Assembly (NCBI GenBank): GCA_009911035.1
Contig: QXWO01000025.1
Coordinates: 1-64,000, forward strand
Source: Lachnospiraceae bacterium
GTDB taxonomy: Bacteria > Bacillota > Clostridia > Lachnospirales > Lachnospiraceae
DNA length: 64,000 nt
Direction of reading: 5' to 3'
Shown: in pieces, positions 18,269-26,334 of the stretch
Layout: each line of letters starts with the position of its first letter
Numbering within the stretch: position 1 is the first letter of the stretch
The notes under the pieces: generated by a model
Databases searched by the model: none
The model's input: only the letters and a program-made list of their open reading frames with translations
What the model was told of the DNA's origin: nothing
Made by a program: the position numbers and the translations under genes

Positions 18269-19609
18269 ATGATTCGAACACGCAAACACAGTCCTCTCAT
18301 AACAGGAACCATCATCCTGACTCTTACCGGCTTTGCAAGCCGTTTTATCGGATTCTTCTACCGAATTTTCCTCTCCCGCCTGTTCGGGGCGGAAGGCATG
18401 GGCATCTACCAGTTGATCTCCCCGGTTCTGGCCCTGTCCTTTTCCCTGACAGTTGCCGGAATGCAGACGGCCATATCCAAATATGTTGCAAATGAAACAA
18501 TTACCAAAGACTATAAATCATCAGCCCTACACTTATCCACCGGATTTGTGCTGTCCATGGCAGTTTCCATTTTATGCGCCTTAGGGATATACTGTTTTGC
18601 CGATAAAATTGCCCTTTACTTTCTGTTGGAGGCACGCACTGCCCCGCTGCTGCGCATAATCGCCCTGTCCATTCCCATGGCAACCGTTCACTCCTGTATT
18701 AACGGTTACTTTTATGGCATACGGCAGACCACCGTCCCTGCCCTGTGCCAGTTGTCGGAACAAATCATACGGGTAGGCAGTGTCTATCTGATTTATTATT
18801 TCTGCCAGAAAAACAATATGACCCCTACCATCAGCTTTGCGGTCGTAGGGCTGGTGATTGGTGAAAGTGCCTCCATGCTGGTTTCCCTGGTGGCCGTGCG
18901 AGCTCATTTTGCAAATGTAATTCCTAAAAACTACGGTCTGCTGCTACCTAAAAATCTCCCCGCATTTATAGAAGCCGGAAGACGGCTTTTGCGGCTGGCC
19001 ATCCCCTTATCCTTAAACAGAATCATCATCAACTTCTTACAGAGCATCGAAGCCATCTTCATTCCAAACAGGCTGATGAACTACGGTTATGACAATGCGG
19101 CTGCACTGGGCATCTACGGGGTTCTTACGGGAATGTCCCTTCCCCTTATTTTATTTCCCGGCGCCATCACAAACTCCATCTGTGTGCTTCTGCTTCCAAT
19201 CGTATCGGAAGCGGATGCCGCCGACAACATCGGCACAATCAAAAAAGCCGTGCATAAATCTATACGCTACGGCTTTCTTTTAGGTATTATATGTACTTCA
19301 TTTTTCTTATGTACCGGAAAATTCCTCGGAAATGCTCTCTATCAGAGCAGCCTTGCTGGAAATTTCATTATCGTCCTCAGCTTTCTCTGCCCGCTGATGT
19401 ATATTGCAAGCACTCTGAACAGTATTCTCAACGGTCTTGGCAAAACCGGACTCACTTTCGTTTACAGTATGTTAAGTCTTTTGGTACGGCTTGGATTTGT
19501 CTTTTTCGGCATCCCCCTGTGGGGCATCCACGGTTACCTGTGGGGGCTTCTGGCCAGCCAGGCGGTACAGACCCTGCTGTGTATGTTTGCAGTGCGCAGA
19601 TACCGCTGA
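18269..19609 (+). CDS. SpoVB/MurJ-like polysaccharide flippase (MATE/MOP family)
   Basis: This 446-residue integral membrane protein has about 12-14 hydrophobic segments. The N-terminal ILTLTGFASRFIGFFYRIF is followed by LFGAEGMGIYQLISPV, diagnostic of the SpoVB branch of the MOP exporter superfamily. Such proteins move lipid-linked cell-wall or spore-cortex precursors across the membrane. No sporulation gene is adjacent, so a vegetative role is possible. A 14-bp direct repeat (CGCAGATACCGCTG) spans its stop region at 19595-19608 and recurs at 19643-19656. Confidence 0.88.
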   Translation: MIRTRKHSPLITGTIILTLTGFASRFIGFFYRIFLSRLFGAEGMGIYQLISPVLALSFSLTVAGMQTAISKYVANETITKDYKSSALHLSTGFVLSMAVSILCALGIYCFADKIALYFLLEARTAPLLRIIALSIPMATVHSCINGYFYGIRQTTVPALCQLSEQIIRVGSVYLIYYFCQKNNMTPTISFAVVGLVIGESASMLVSLVAVRAHFANVIPKNYGLLLPKNLPAFIEAGRRLLRLAIPLSLNRIIINFLQSIEAIFIPNRLMNYGYDNAAALGIYGVLTGMSLPLILFPGAITNSICVLLLPIVSEADAADNIGTIKKAVHKSIRYGFLLGIICTSFFLCTGKFLGNALYQSSLAGNFIIVLSFLCPLMYIASTLNSILNGLGKTGLTFVYSMLSLLVRLGFVFFGIPLWGIHGYLWGLLASQAVQTLLCMFAVRRYR

Positions 19610-19765
19610 CTAAGATACAATCCTTTGTGCGCCATTATAAAACGCAGATACCGCTGGCAGAATTACTGCACCTGTATTGTATGCAACAGGCAGATTCTGC
19701 CGGCAGATGCCTCCGGTGTACTTTACGCAAAGCTTTTAACCGGTCTTCTGATCGTGCGCCCGCTC

Positions 19766-21019
19766 TTAATCCACACGGAGCTTGAACTTTTCCACCATGT
19801 TCTTCAATGCGGCTGCCTGTGCGGACAATTCTTCACTGGTAGCGGAAGTTTCTTCGGCTGCTGCTGAATTGTTCTGCACTACTCCGCCAATGGCTTCAAA
19901 GCCTTTTTCTATTTCCTTAACTGAAACAGCCTGCTTGTCGGAAGCCATACGGATATTGGCTACAGCCAGTACGATATTGTCCAGTTCATTGAGCACGTTG
20001 TTGAGGGATTCTGCTGTCTCTTCCGTTATTTCATTTCCTTTTTGCACTTCACGGATAGATTTGTCAATCAGTTCCTTGGTGGTAACTGCCGAACTTGCAC
20101 TGTCCTCCGCAAGCTTTCTGATCTGATCCGCCACTACTGCAAAACCTTTTCCTGCTTCTCCTGCCCTAGCCGCTTCAATTGCTGCATTTAAGGAAAGCAG
20201 ATTGGTCTGTGATGCAATTTCTTCTATGTCTACAATAATCTTGCCTATCTCGCTGGAAGTTTCCTTGATTGTCTCCATGGCTTCTGTCAGTTCTCTCATC
20301 TTAACCTGGCTTATCTTTGCCTGCTGGCCGATCAACTTTGCATTATCATGGGCTTTATCTGTAGTTTTTGTATTTTCCTGAACCTGATTTGTAACCTCTG
20401 TGACAGTGGCTATCAGTTCTTCCACCGATGCTGCCTGATCCGTCGCACCCTGTGCAAGATCCTGGGAGCTCACTGCAAGGTCGTTAGACCCTTCCGCCAC
20501 CTGATCCGCCGCATTGTCTATATTTCTCATGGTATCGCTAAAGCCCTTTACCAACGCCACAAGGCCGTCAAGAAGGATCTTGAAATCCCCTATGTATGCT
20601 TCCGGATGCTCACTGCGCACGTTAAAATCTCCCTGCCGGAAAGCTTCCAGAATCCTTGTCACGTCTTTCAGCAGCGCTGTCAGCATATTGGTAGTCTGCC
20701 TAAGGCTTCCCGAGAGCCTGCCCAGTTCATTGTCTGACTCATAGGTGACCTTCACGCTCAAATCACCTTTTGCAAGAGCTTTTACAGCAATATCCATCTC
20801 AAGCAGCGGATCCACAAAACGTTCTGCCAGATACCGGTATCCGAGAACGAAAAGCACAATAAGGACTAAAAGAATAATTAAATGAAAAGAAATCTGAAAT
20901 ACTTTATTTCCTATCCCAAGTATCCCCATAATTGCTGTGATTTCCGCCACTGCAAAAATACCGCAAAGTAACAAAAACAAACATTTTATGCTCCTTTTAA
21001 AGCTCCTTTGATCATTCAT
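19766..21019 (-). CDS. Methyl-accepting chemotaxis-like protein without extracellular sensor
   Basis: This 417-residue protein has two adjacent membrane helices (residues ~10-65, [20 protein letters not shown] and [17 protein letters not shown]). A HAMP-like segment follows, then a long coiled signalling domain with the hairpin tip [20 protein letters not shown] and [16 protein letters not shown]. The loop between the helices is only about 13 residues, so there is no periplasmic ligand domain; input must be cytoplasmic or membrane-based. No che genes are nearby. It could signal to CheA elsewhere or work outside chemotaxis. Confidence 0.9.
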   Translation of the reverse strand: MNDQRSFKRSIKCLFLLLCGIFAVAEITAIMGILGIGNKVFQISFHLIILLVLIVLFVLGYRYLAERFVDPLLEMDIAVKALAKGDLSVKVTYESDNELGRLSGSLRQTTNMLTALLKDVTRILEAFRQGDFNVRSEHPEAYIGDFKILLDGLVALVKGFSDTMRNIDNAADQVAEGSNDLAVSSQDLAQGATDQAASVEELIATVTEVTNQVQENTKTTDKAHDNAKLIGQQAKISQVKMRELTEAMETIKETSSEIGKIIVDIEEIASQTNLLSLNAAIEAARAGEAGKGFAVVADQIRKLAEDSASSAVTTKELIDKSIREVQKGNEITEETAESLNNVLNELDNIVLAVANIRMASDKQAVSVKEIEKGFEAIGGVVQNNSAAAEETSATSEELSAQAAALKNMVEKFKLRVD

Positions 21020-21400
21020 TGGTAAAAGCCTCCTTCAATTTATTCTGAATAATATGATAATTATATCTTTTTTCCCTGTAATTTACAATATCAATTGTGC
21101 TGAAATTTGGAAGCAGATGCAAGAAAACGCTTTCCAAATTGCTGCTGCATATCCCAGGCAGGCAAAAACGCTTTTTCCATACGCTGCCACTGGACACAGG
21201 CTGCCATAAAAAGTATAATGATTCTATCCAAAAGCGGTTTTGTTCCCACAGGCAACGGGTCCGGTAACTGCCTGCAGACATTTGGCGGCGGCCCTGTTAT
21301 CTGCAGCTGGATCTCTTACATAACAATTACACGATTCTGCCCCGGCGCGCTCTGGCGGCAGAATGCCAAACGACTAAAAGCAGCGCAGAAATGAGGGAAT

Positions 21401-21560
21401 ATGAAAATATTTTTTATCGGGGGAACGGGTACAATCAGCATGGCAGTCTCAAAGCTATTGTTGTAATTGCACATGGAGAACGTGCCATAGATAAGGTCAA
21501 TATAGGAGATAAGCTGTGCATCGTCCGCGTCCCGCCAGAACCGCCCCAAATGCTCCCGCG
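21401..21560 (+). pseudogene. Decayed Rossmann/NAD-epimerase start
   Basis: ATG 21401 begins MKIFFIGGTGTISMAVSKLL, a classic Rossmann dinucleotide-binding start of NAD-dependent epimerases, but hits TAA at 21464. Further stops follow in frame. Nothing downstream is clearly homologous. I read it as an eroded gene in the otherwise gene-poor stretch 21020-21995. 21020-21400 holds nothing I can identify. Confidence 0.35.
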
Positions 21561-21697
21561 GCACAGCACCCTTGATTTTATAAGGCTTTCTCTCAAAAAA
21601 TCACCCACTTTTTTGTAAAAACACTTGACAAATCGCTCAAAATATGCAGTGAAGCCGATTGATTATATTTTATTTCAATCGACTGGAGGCGATTTCT

Positions 21698-21826
21698 CTG
21701 TTACCTACAAATCCCGGCGTCCATGCCGCCTGTCAGGATACTTTCTTATCCCAGTTTCTTAATTTTTATCCTGATCCCTTTGTGCTTCCAAAAAGATGCA
21801 CCTGCCAAGATGTTATCACCAGTTAA
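21698..21826 (+). CDS. Possible 42-residue Cys-containing peptide with CTG start
   Basis: GGAGG at 21685-21689 is followed eight bases later by CTG TTA CCT ACA, a 42-codon frame ending TAA 21826. The peptide (PTNPGVHAACQDTFLSQFLN and a C-terminal KRCTCQDVITS) has three cysteines. A CTG start is rare, so the support is only the ribosome-binding site and the even composition. The 11-bp arm GTTATCACCAG (21812-21822) in its tail matches CTGGTGATAAC at 21868-21878. It may be nothing more than chance. Confidence 0.25.
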   Translation: MLPTNPGVHAACQDTFLSQFLNFYPDPFVLPKRCTCQDVITS

Positions 21827-21878
21827 TTCAAACAAAGCCTGGCAATAATCGGAATATTTCTTTATATCTGGTGATAAC
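21812..21878. repeat. Perfect 11-bp inverted repeat with 45-base loop
   Basis: GTTATCACCAG at 21812-21822 and CTGGTGATAAC at 21868-21878 are exact complements. The loop is too long and no T-tract follows, so a regulator-binding pair is more likely than a terminator. Confidence 0.45.
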
Positions 21879-21937
21879 GATCAAAAACTTTGCCATCTTT
21901 TCTCTCCTTTCCCCGCCGGCTCTTTCTACCATAACAG

Positions 21938-21970
21938 AAAAGACAGGTGGATTTTGTTCCATCTGTCTTT
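21938..21970 (-). terminator. Terminator downstream of the 55-residue peptide gene
   Basis: On the minus strand AAAGACAG-ATGGA pairs with TCCAC-CTGTCTTTT. It lies 26 bp past the stop codon of the small gene at 21996-22163 and supports that gene being transcribed. Confidence 0.6.
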
Positions 21971-21995
21971 GTATTGCCACTTTCTCCGGCTTCTG

Positions 21996-22163
21996 TTATT
22001 CTGTTTGTATCACACTTTCTCTTTTGGACGGGAATCTCGATTTGCAATTTAGGAGTTCAAAAAGTTCTAAATAACTGTCATTTAAGGCCTCCGCTTCCTT
22101 GCCGTCAACTCCAAACGTCTGATAGATCATTTCTTCATTGATATTGTCCAAATCAGTGTTCAT
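21996..22163 (-). CDS. 55-residue small acidic peptide
   Basis: ATG 22163 follows AGGAGGTG by seven bases, one of the best ribosome-binding sites in the window. The product (MNTDLDNINEEMIYQTFGVD, later DSYLELFELLN) is acidic and helical at first, then has a basic tail containing CKSRFPSKRES. A terminator follows. It lies 89 bp downstream of the membrane-anchored protein of the two-component cluster and on the same strand, so it may be the last gene of that operon. An acidic leader with a basic Cys-containing tail is reminiscent of signalling or modified-peptide precursors, but no family is recognised and no modifying enzyme is adjacent. Confidence 0.5.
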   Translation of the reverse strand: MNTDLDNINEEMIYQTFGVDGKEAEALNDSYLELFELLNCKSRFPSKRESVIQTE

Positions 22164-22251
22164 AAATTATCACCTCCTGCAATACGAAAGTTTATCAGCG
22201 TCCGTTCCCTTAAATCCAGTCATATAAAAGAACTTTTAAAGGCCAAAATAG

Positions 22252-23076
22252 CTACTGTTGAAACTCCACACTATCAACTTCACCAGCCAGATTGTCCAGC
22301 GCAGACTCTGTGATCCTGCGTGAAGTGTCTGCAATAAACCCTAAAAATGTCTGGTCATACCGTGAAAAACACATATAGATAATTTCTCCGTTCTCGCCAA
22401 TGACATTCACTGTAATATCCGGATCGTTTCCAGAATACCCCTGGCAGTTGTACTCTACCCTGTCTATGGGACTATTCATCAGCCTGCATTCCTCCGCTTT
22501 CTTTTTAGCAAGTCCTGCATATATACTGTAATCTTTTTCCAGCGCCGGATCATAGTCAAGAGAAACACTTACATCCAGTTTCCTGCCATAGCCAATCGTG
22601 AAAAGTTCTCCTGTTACGGCATCTATCATATAGGTCCATCTTGTACTCTCCGGCGTCCGCTCCATCTCAAACAAAACATCTCCTGACCAAAAAGCACGTG
22701 GAAAAGTTTCAGTTCCCGGATTATAACTCATATGTACATATGCGCCTTCCAGATCCAGCCCGAAAATAGTTTCCAAATACCTGGCGCCTGTCCTGGCCGC
22801 CTCATTCATCGTTAAATCCATGTCCGTAGGCGTTCCCGTATTAAGACTGTCCATAACCACATGATAATTTACCTTTGCGCTGTCATCTTCCTTTTTTTCA
22901 GAGGCCGCCGATGATACTGTCAGACTGTCAGAGACTTGGTAATTAGTGGGAACCCTCTCCACCTGTCCGCTACCCGCTTCCATAGCTGCTTCCGCCGCCA
23001 GATTAAAAAGAATAGTTCCTGCGCCAATAATGATGCACGTTACTGCTGTTAATGTTAAAATATTTCTTCGTTTCAT
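22252..23076 (-). CDS. Membrane-anchored extracytoplasmic protein coupled to a two-component system
   Basis: This 274-residue protein has an N-terminal signal-anchor (RRNILTLTAVTCIIIGAGTI) and an extracellular domain of about 240 residues. Features include YMIDAVTGELFTIGYG, which looks like a PepSY/YpeB-type fold, and a C-terminal DSVEFQQ. ATG 23076 was chosen for its AGGAAGGAGA site and because it places the hydrophobic segment at the N-terminus; an ATG at 23178 overlapping the kinase stop would bury it behind 34 residues. As third gene after the regulator and kinase it may sense or report an envelope signal. Exact function unknown. Confidence 0.7.
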   Translation of the reverse strand: MKRRNILTLTAVTCIIIGAGTILFNLAAEAAMEAGSGQVERVPTNYQVSDSLTVSSAASEKKEDDSAKVNYHVVMDSLNTGTPTDMDLTMNEAARTGARYLETIFGLDLEGAYVHMSYNPGTETFPRAFWSGDVLFEMERTPESTRWTYMIDAVTGELFTIGYGRKLDVSVSLDYDPALEKDYSIYAGLAKKKAEECRLMNSPIDRVEYNCQGYSGNDPDITVNVIGENGEIIYMCFSRYDQTFLGFIADTSRRITESALDNLAGEVDSVEFQQ

Positions 23077-23174
23077 AGTGAATCTCCTTCCTGTTTCTTT
23101 TGATAAATACACTATAAAATTTTCCTGTTTCAAAAAAATATCCGTTTTGTTATGAACTTGTAAAACTTCTCCTT

Positions 23175-24578
23175 TCATGACTGCGGGAAATGCAGCTTTA
23201 CCCTGGTCCCTTTCCCCTGCTCAGAATCAAATGTCATTTCTGCATGATGAAGCTTCACGATCCGCTCACAGATAGAAAGCCCAAGTCCTGCCCCGCCTGC
23301 GGCACGGCTGCGCGCCTTGTCTACACGGTAAAAAGCTTCTTTTATGTGGGAAATCTGGTCCGGCTCCATGCCAATACCATGATCCTCCACTTCAATCACA
23401 ATGCCAGATTCTCCTAAATAAGCCGAAACACATATTTTGCCTTCCGGCTGACTGGCTTTCATTGCATTATCAATCAGGTTATTGAACAGAATCAAAAGCT
23501 GTTCCATGTTCCCCCTGATAAGAAAATCTTGTGTTATGACATAAGACAGGCTGATTCTTTTTTCTGCTGCCCTTACATGCATCACTTTCCCTGACTGCTC
23601 AAATAGTTCCTCCACATGACAGTCTTCCTCTTTCATTTCACAATTCCTAAGCATTGCCATATCCAGAAGCTGATATGCCATGTTCTGGAGCCTGGTGCAT
23701 TCTGACATGATAAACTGTGTACATTCATAACGTTCTTTCTCTGGTATAAGCGCTTTTTGAATGTACTCCGCATACCCGTAAATCGCCGTTAAGGGAATTC
23801 GTAATTCATGGGAAAAATTATCAATGAACTGTTGTTTCTGCTCCGCAATCTCCTGCAGATGCTGAATCTGTGTCTCCACCTGTCCGGCCATAAGGTTAAA
23901 ATTGTGCGCCACACTGGCAATTTCATCTTTTCCCTGCACCAAAAGCCTGCTTTTATAATTTCCATTTGCAATCTTTGTAGAGGCACTTGAAATCTGCCTT
24001 AAAGGCCGGAAGATAATGTTTAAGAATTGAAAGAGAAAAAAGGCCATAACAAACATCATCACAGCCCCCATAAAGAAAAGAATGTCTTTTGTATGGCGCC
24101 ATGATGAAATGATATCACTTAAGTTTCCGATATACATAAGTCCATAATCGTGCCACGGAGCCGGAAAGCTGCCATAAACACAAAGAAGCGGAGCGGTCTC
24201 ATTTTCCATATAAACGATTCTCTCCTGGGTATAGCCCGTATCCGGGGGAAAATTCATATTTTCTTTCGGCATGAAGGCAGTACTTTTATAAATCCATTCC
24301 CCGGAAAAGGCTACAGCAAGTCCGCTTTCCTTCCCCTGCATATACCGGGAATAGGAACTCATGATCTGACTGATACTTTCTTCCACACTATTTCCCCGCT
24401 GTTCCAATGCCTGAATATCCCCAATCAAAGATGAGACAATGACATAATGCTCTGCCAGACATCTGTCTCTGGCAGTAGAAAGCTTATCGTTTAAAATAAC
24501 AATTGAAACAATTAGAATCATGGAATTGAGAAATACAAGAAAAAGGATCAGCATCACAAAAAAAGTCCTCTTTTTCAT
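23175..24578 (-). CDS. Sensor histidine kinase
   Basis: This 467-residue kinase has a first helix (VMLILFLVFLNSMILIVSIV), an extracellular domain of about 130 residues, a second helix near residue 165-190, and a HAMP domain (PLRQISSASTKIANG). The HisKA box is NFSHELRIPLTAIYGY, and the ATPase region has DHGIGM and AGLGLSICERI. It should phosphorylate the regulator encoded two bases upstream (24581-25228). Its own gene overlaps nothing but is followed closely by the membrane-anchored protein. Signal unknown. Confidence 0.93.
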   Translation of the reverse strand: MKKRTFFVMLILFLVFLNSMILIVSIVILNDKLSTARDRCLAEHYVIVSSLIGDIQALEQRGNSVEESISQIMSSYSRYMQGKESGLAVAFSGEWIYKSTAFMPKENMNFPPDTGYTQERIVYMENETAPLLCVYGSFPAPWHDYGLMYIGNLSDIISSWRHTKDILFFMGAVMMFVMAFFLFQFLNIIFRPLRQISSASTKIANGNYKSRLLVQGKDEIASVAHNFNLMAGQVETQIQHLQEIAEQKQQFIDNFSHELRIPLTAIYGYAEYIQKALIPEKERYECTQFIMSECTRLQNMAYQLLDMAMLRNCEMKEEDCHVEELFEQSGKVMHVRAAEKRISLSYVITQDFLIRGNMEQLLILFNNLIDNAMKASQPEGKICVSAYLGESGIVIEVEDHGIGMEPDQISHIKEAFYRVDKARSRAAGGAGLGLSICERIVKLHHAEMTFDSEQGKGTRVKLHFPQS

Positions 24579-24580
24579 TT

Positions 24581-25228
24581 TTAAGCCTCCAGCCGGTATC
24601 CAAGTTTGTACACTGTCTTAATGTAATTTTCCAAATGCAGCTTATGGCGCAGCCTCTGTATGTGGACGTCCACAGTGCGGGTGCCCCCGTCAAAATCATA
24701 CCCCCATACCATATCCAGCAGCTTATCTCTTGAAAGAGCAATATTCCGGTTTCTGATAAGTACCTCAAGCAGTTCATACTCTTTGGGCGTACATTCTATG
24801 ACTGCGCCCTTTAAGAAAACCTGGTGTCTGTCAAAATCACATTTCATATCCCCCAGCGTAAATTCTGTTTCAGCTTTTTTGGTACGCCGCAGCACTGCTT
24901 CCACCCGTGCCGCCAGCTCTAACATCTGAAAAGGCTTGGTCAGATAATCATCCGCCCCCATAGCCAGCCCTTTCAGCTTATCAGTCAGTTCACTTTTCGC
25001 TGTCAGAAAAATGGTGGGAGTTCCCTGCACTCTTTCAAACACTTTATAGCCGTCCAGTCCGGGCAGCATAACGTCCAGCACAAGTAAATCATACCTTCCC
25101 TTCTCCAGCAAATCCATCGCAGACAGCCCATCAAAAGCCTGCGTACAATGATGCCCTGTAAGATTTAAATTTCTGCGTATCAGTTCATTGATGGAAGGCT
25201 CATCCTCCACAATTAATATCTCAGCCAA
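24581..25228 (-). CDS. OmpR-family response regulator
   Basis: This 215-residue regulator has a receiver domain with acidic pocket (IVEDEPS), phospho-acceptor Asp in LLVLDVMLPGLDG, and the conserved Lys in LTKPFQMLEL. A winged-helix output domain follows (TPKEYELLEVLIRN, GGTRTVDVHIQRLRHK). It is the first gene of regulator-kinase-anchored protein. The 210-bp gap 25229-25438 upstream contains repeat copy B and no obvious second gene. Confidence 0.95.
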   Translation of the reverse strand: MAEILIVEDEPSINELIRRNLNLTGHHCTQAFDGLSAMDLLEKGRYDLLVLDVMLPGLDGYKVFERVQGTPTIFLTAKSELTDKLKGLAMGADDYLTKPFQMLELAARVEAVLRRTKKAETEFTLGDMKCDFDRHQVFLKGAVIECTPKEYELLEVLIRNRNIALSRDKLLDMVWGYDFDGGTRTVDVHIQRLRHKLHLENYIKTVYKLGYRLEA

Positions 25229-25289
25229 TTTTCATCCACTCCCTCTTAAGTAACCTAGAATTCCAGACTTCCCCGGACATCCTTATGTA

Positions 25290-25331
25290 AAACACTGCCA
25301 CACTTCACAGGACAGTTTATTGTAATAAAAG
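25290..25331. repeat. Dispersed intergenic repeat, copy B
   Basis: AACACTGCCACACTTCACAG continues as GACAGTTTATTGTAATAAAA. It is a diverged relative of copies A, C and D, again placed between a gene end (rsgA) and the next start (response regulator) on the minus strand. Confidence 0.55.
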
Positions 25332-25438
25332 TATATCTTAAAAATGTTTCTAAGTTGTAAAAACAAACGGCAGCTTTGATCATATTTTCAAAACCACCGT
25401 AAGTCTGACTGCATTTGATTATCTGCTTAAACAACTTT

Positions 25439-26314
25439 TCAATATTTTTTCCTGCTTTTTAATTCTTCATACAATACTCTGTAATTCTCATAACGGACCC
25501 GGCTGATTTTCCCCTGGCTCAAGGCGCTCTTTACTCCGCAGACCGGCTCACTGATATGAGAGCATCTGCCGAAACGGCAGTCCTTCTCATATTCTGCAAA
25601 TTCCGGGTAGCATTCCCAGAGTTCTTCCTTTTCCATATCTCCGAGGCTCAAAGAAGTGAACCCCGGCGTATCCATGATAAAGGTATCTTCGGAAAGAGCA
25701 AAAAGCTGGGCATGTCTTGTGGTATGCTTTCCCCGGGCAATTTTCCGGCTGATTTCCCCGGTTTCCATATTGGCCGCCGGATAAAGGGCGTTGATAATGG
25801 TGGATTTTCCCACACCGCTGGGCCCCGCCACCACTGTAGTCCTTCCCTCCAGACAGGTTCTTATAAGTTCCATCCCCTGATTATCTGCGCCGCTGACGAA
25901 CAATACCTGATAACCGCACCTGCCGTAGGCCTCCCGCAGCTCATCCATCTCTTCCCGGGTAGCCAGATCCATCTTGTTAAAGCAGATGACAACAGGAAGG
26001 GACTGTTTTTCCATAGTGATTAGAAACCGGTCCAGCAGATTGTAATTAGGGTCCGGCTTCACAATGGCGAATATCACCATGGCCTGGTCAATGTTTGCGG
26101 ATGCCGGCCGCATGAGGGCGTTATTTCTTGGAAGGATGCGGATAATATTTCCCGCTTTCGTCTCTTCATCCGTCAAGTCGATCTCCACATCATCCCCCAC
26201 CAGCGGCTTAATCTTATCTTTTCTGAAAATTCCCTTTGCCTTACACTCTATCAGTCCCTTTGCCGTGTATACATAATAAAACCCGGCAATGCCCTTTATA
26301 ATTTTTCCCTCCAT
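25439..26314 (-). CDS. rsgA: Ribosome small-subunit-dependent GTPase A
   Basis: This 291-residue circularly permuted GTPase is a late-stage 30S maturation factor. Order of motifs: OB-fold, FNKMDL (G4), GPSGVGKST (G1), DTPG (G3), then the zinc-binding Cys/His cluster CRFGRCSHISEPVC. It closes the long def-to-rsgA operon, 20 bp after the PASTA kinase gene, a placement conserved in Firmicutes. Confidence 0.97.
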   Translation of the reverse strand: MEGKIIKGIAGFYYVYTAKGLIECKAKGIFRKDKIKPLVGDDVEIDLTDEETKAGNIIRILPRNNALMRPASANIDQAMVIFAIVKPDPNYNLLDRFLITMEKQSLPVVICFNKMDLATREEMDELREAYGRCGYQVLFVSGADNQGMELIRTCLEGRTTVVAGPSGVGKSTIINALYPAANMETGEISRKIARGKHTTRHAQLFALSEDTFIMDTPGFTSLSLGDMEKEELWECYPEFAEYEKDCRFGRCSHISEPVCGVKSALSQGKISRVRYENYRVLYEELKSRKKY

Positions 26315-26334
26315 AACGCTTTTCCATATCCTGT

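Noticed and set aside
21107-21394. 95-residue plus-strand frame in the gap before the decayed epimerase
   Set aside because: No ribosome-binding site, no recognisable motif, no support beyond being open.
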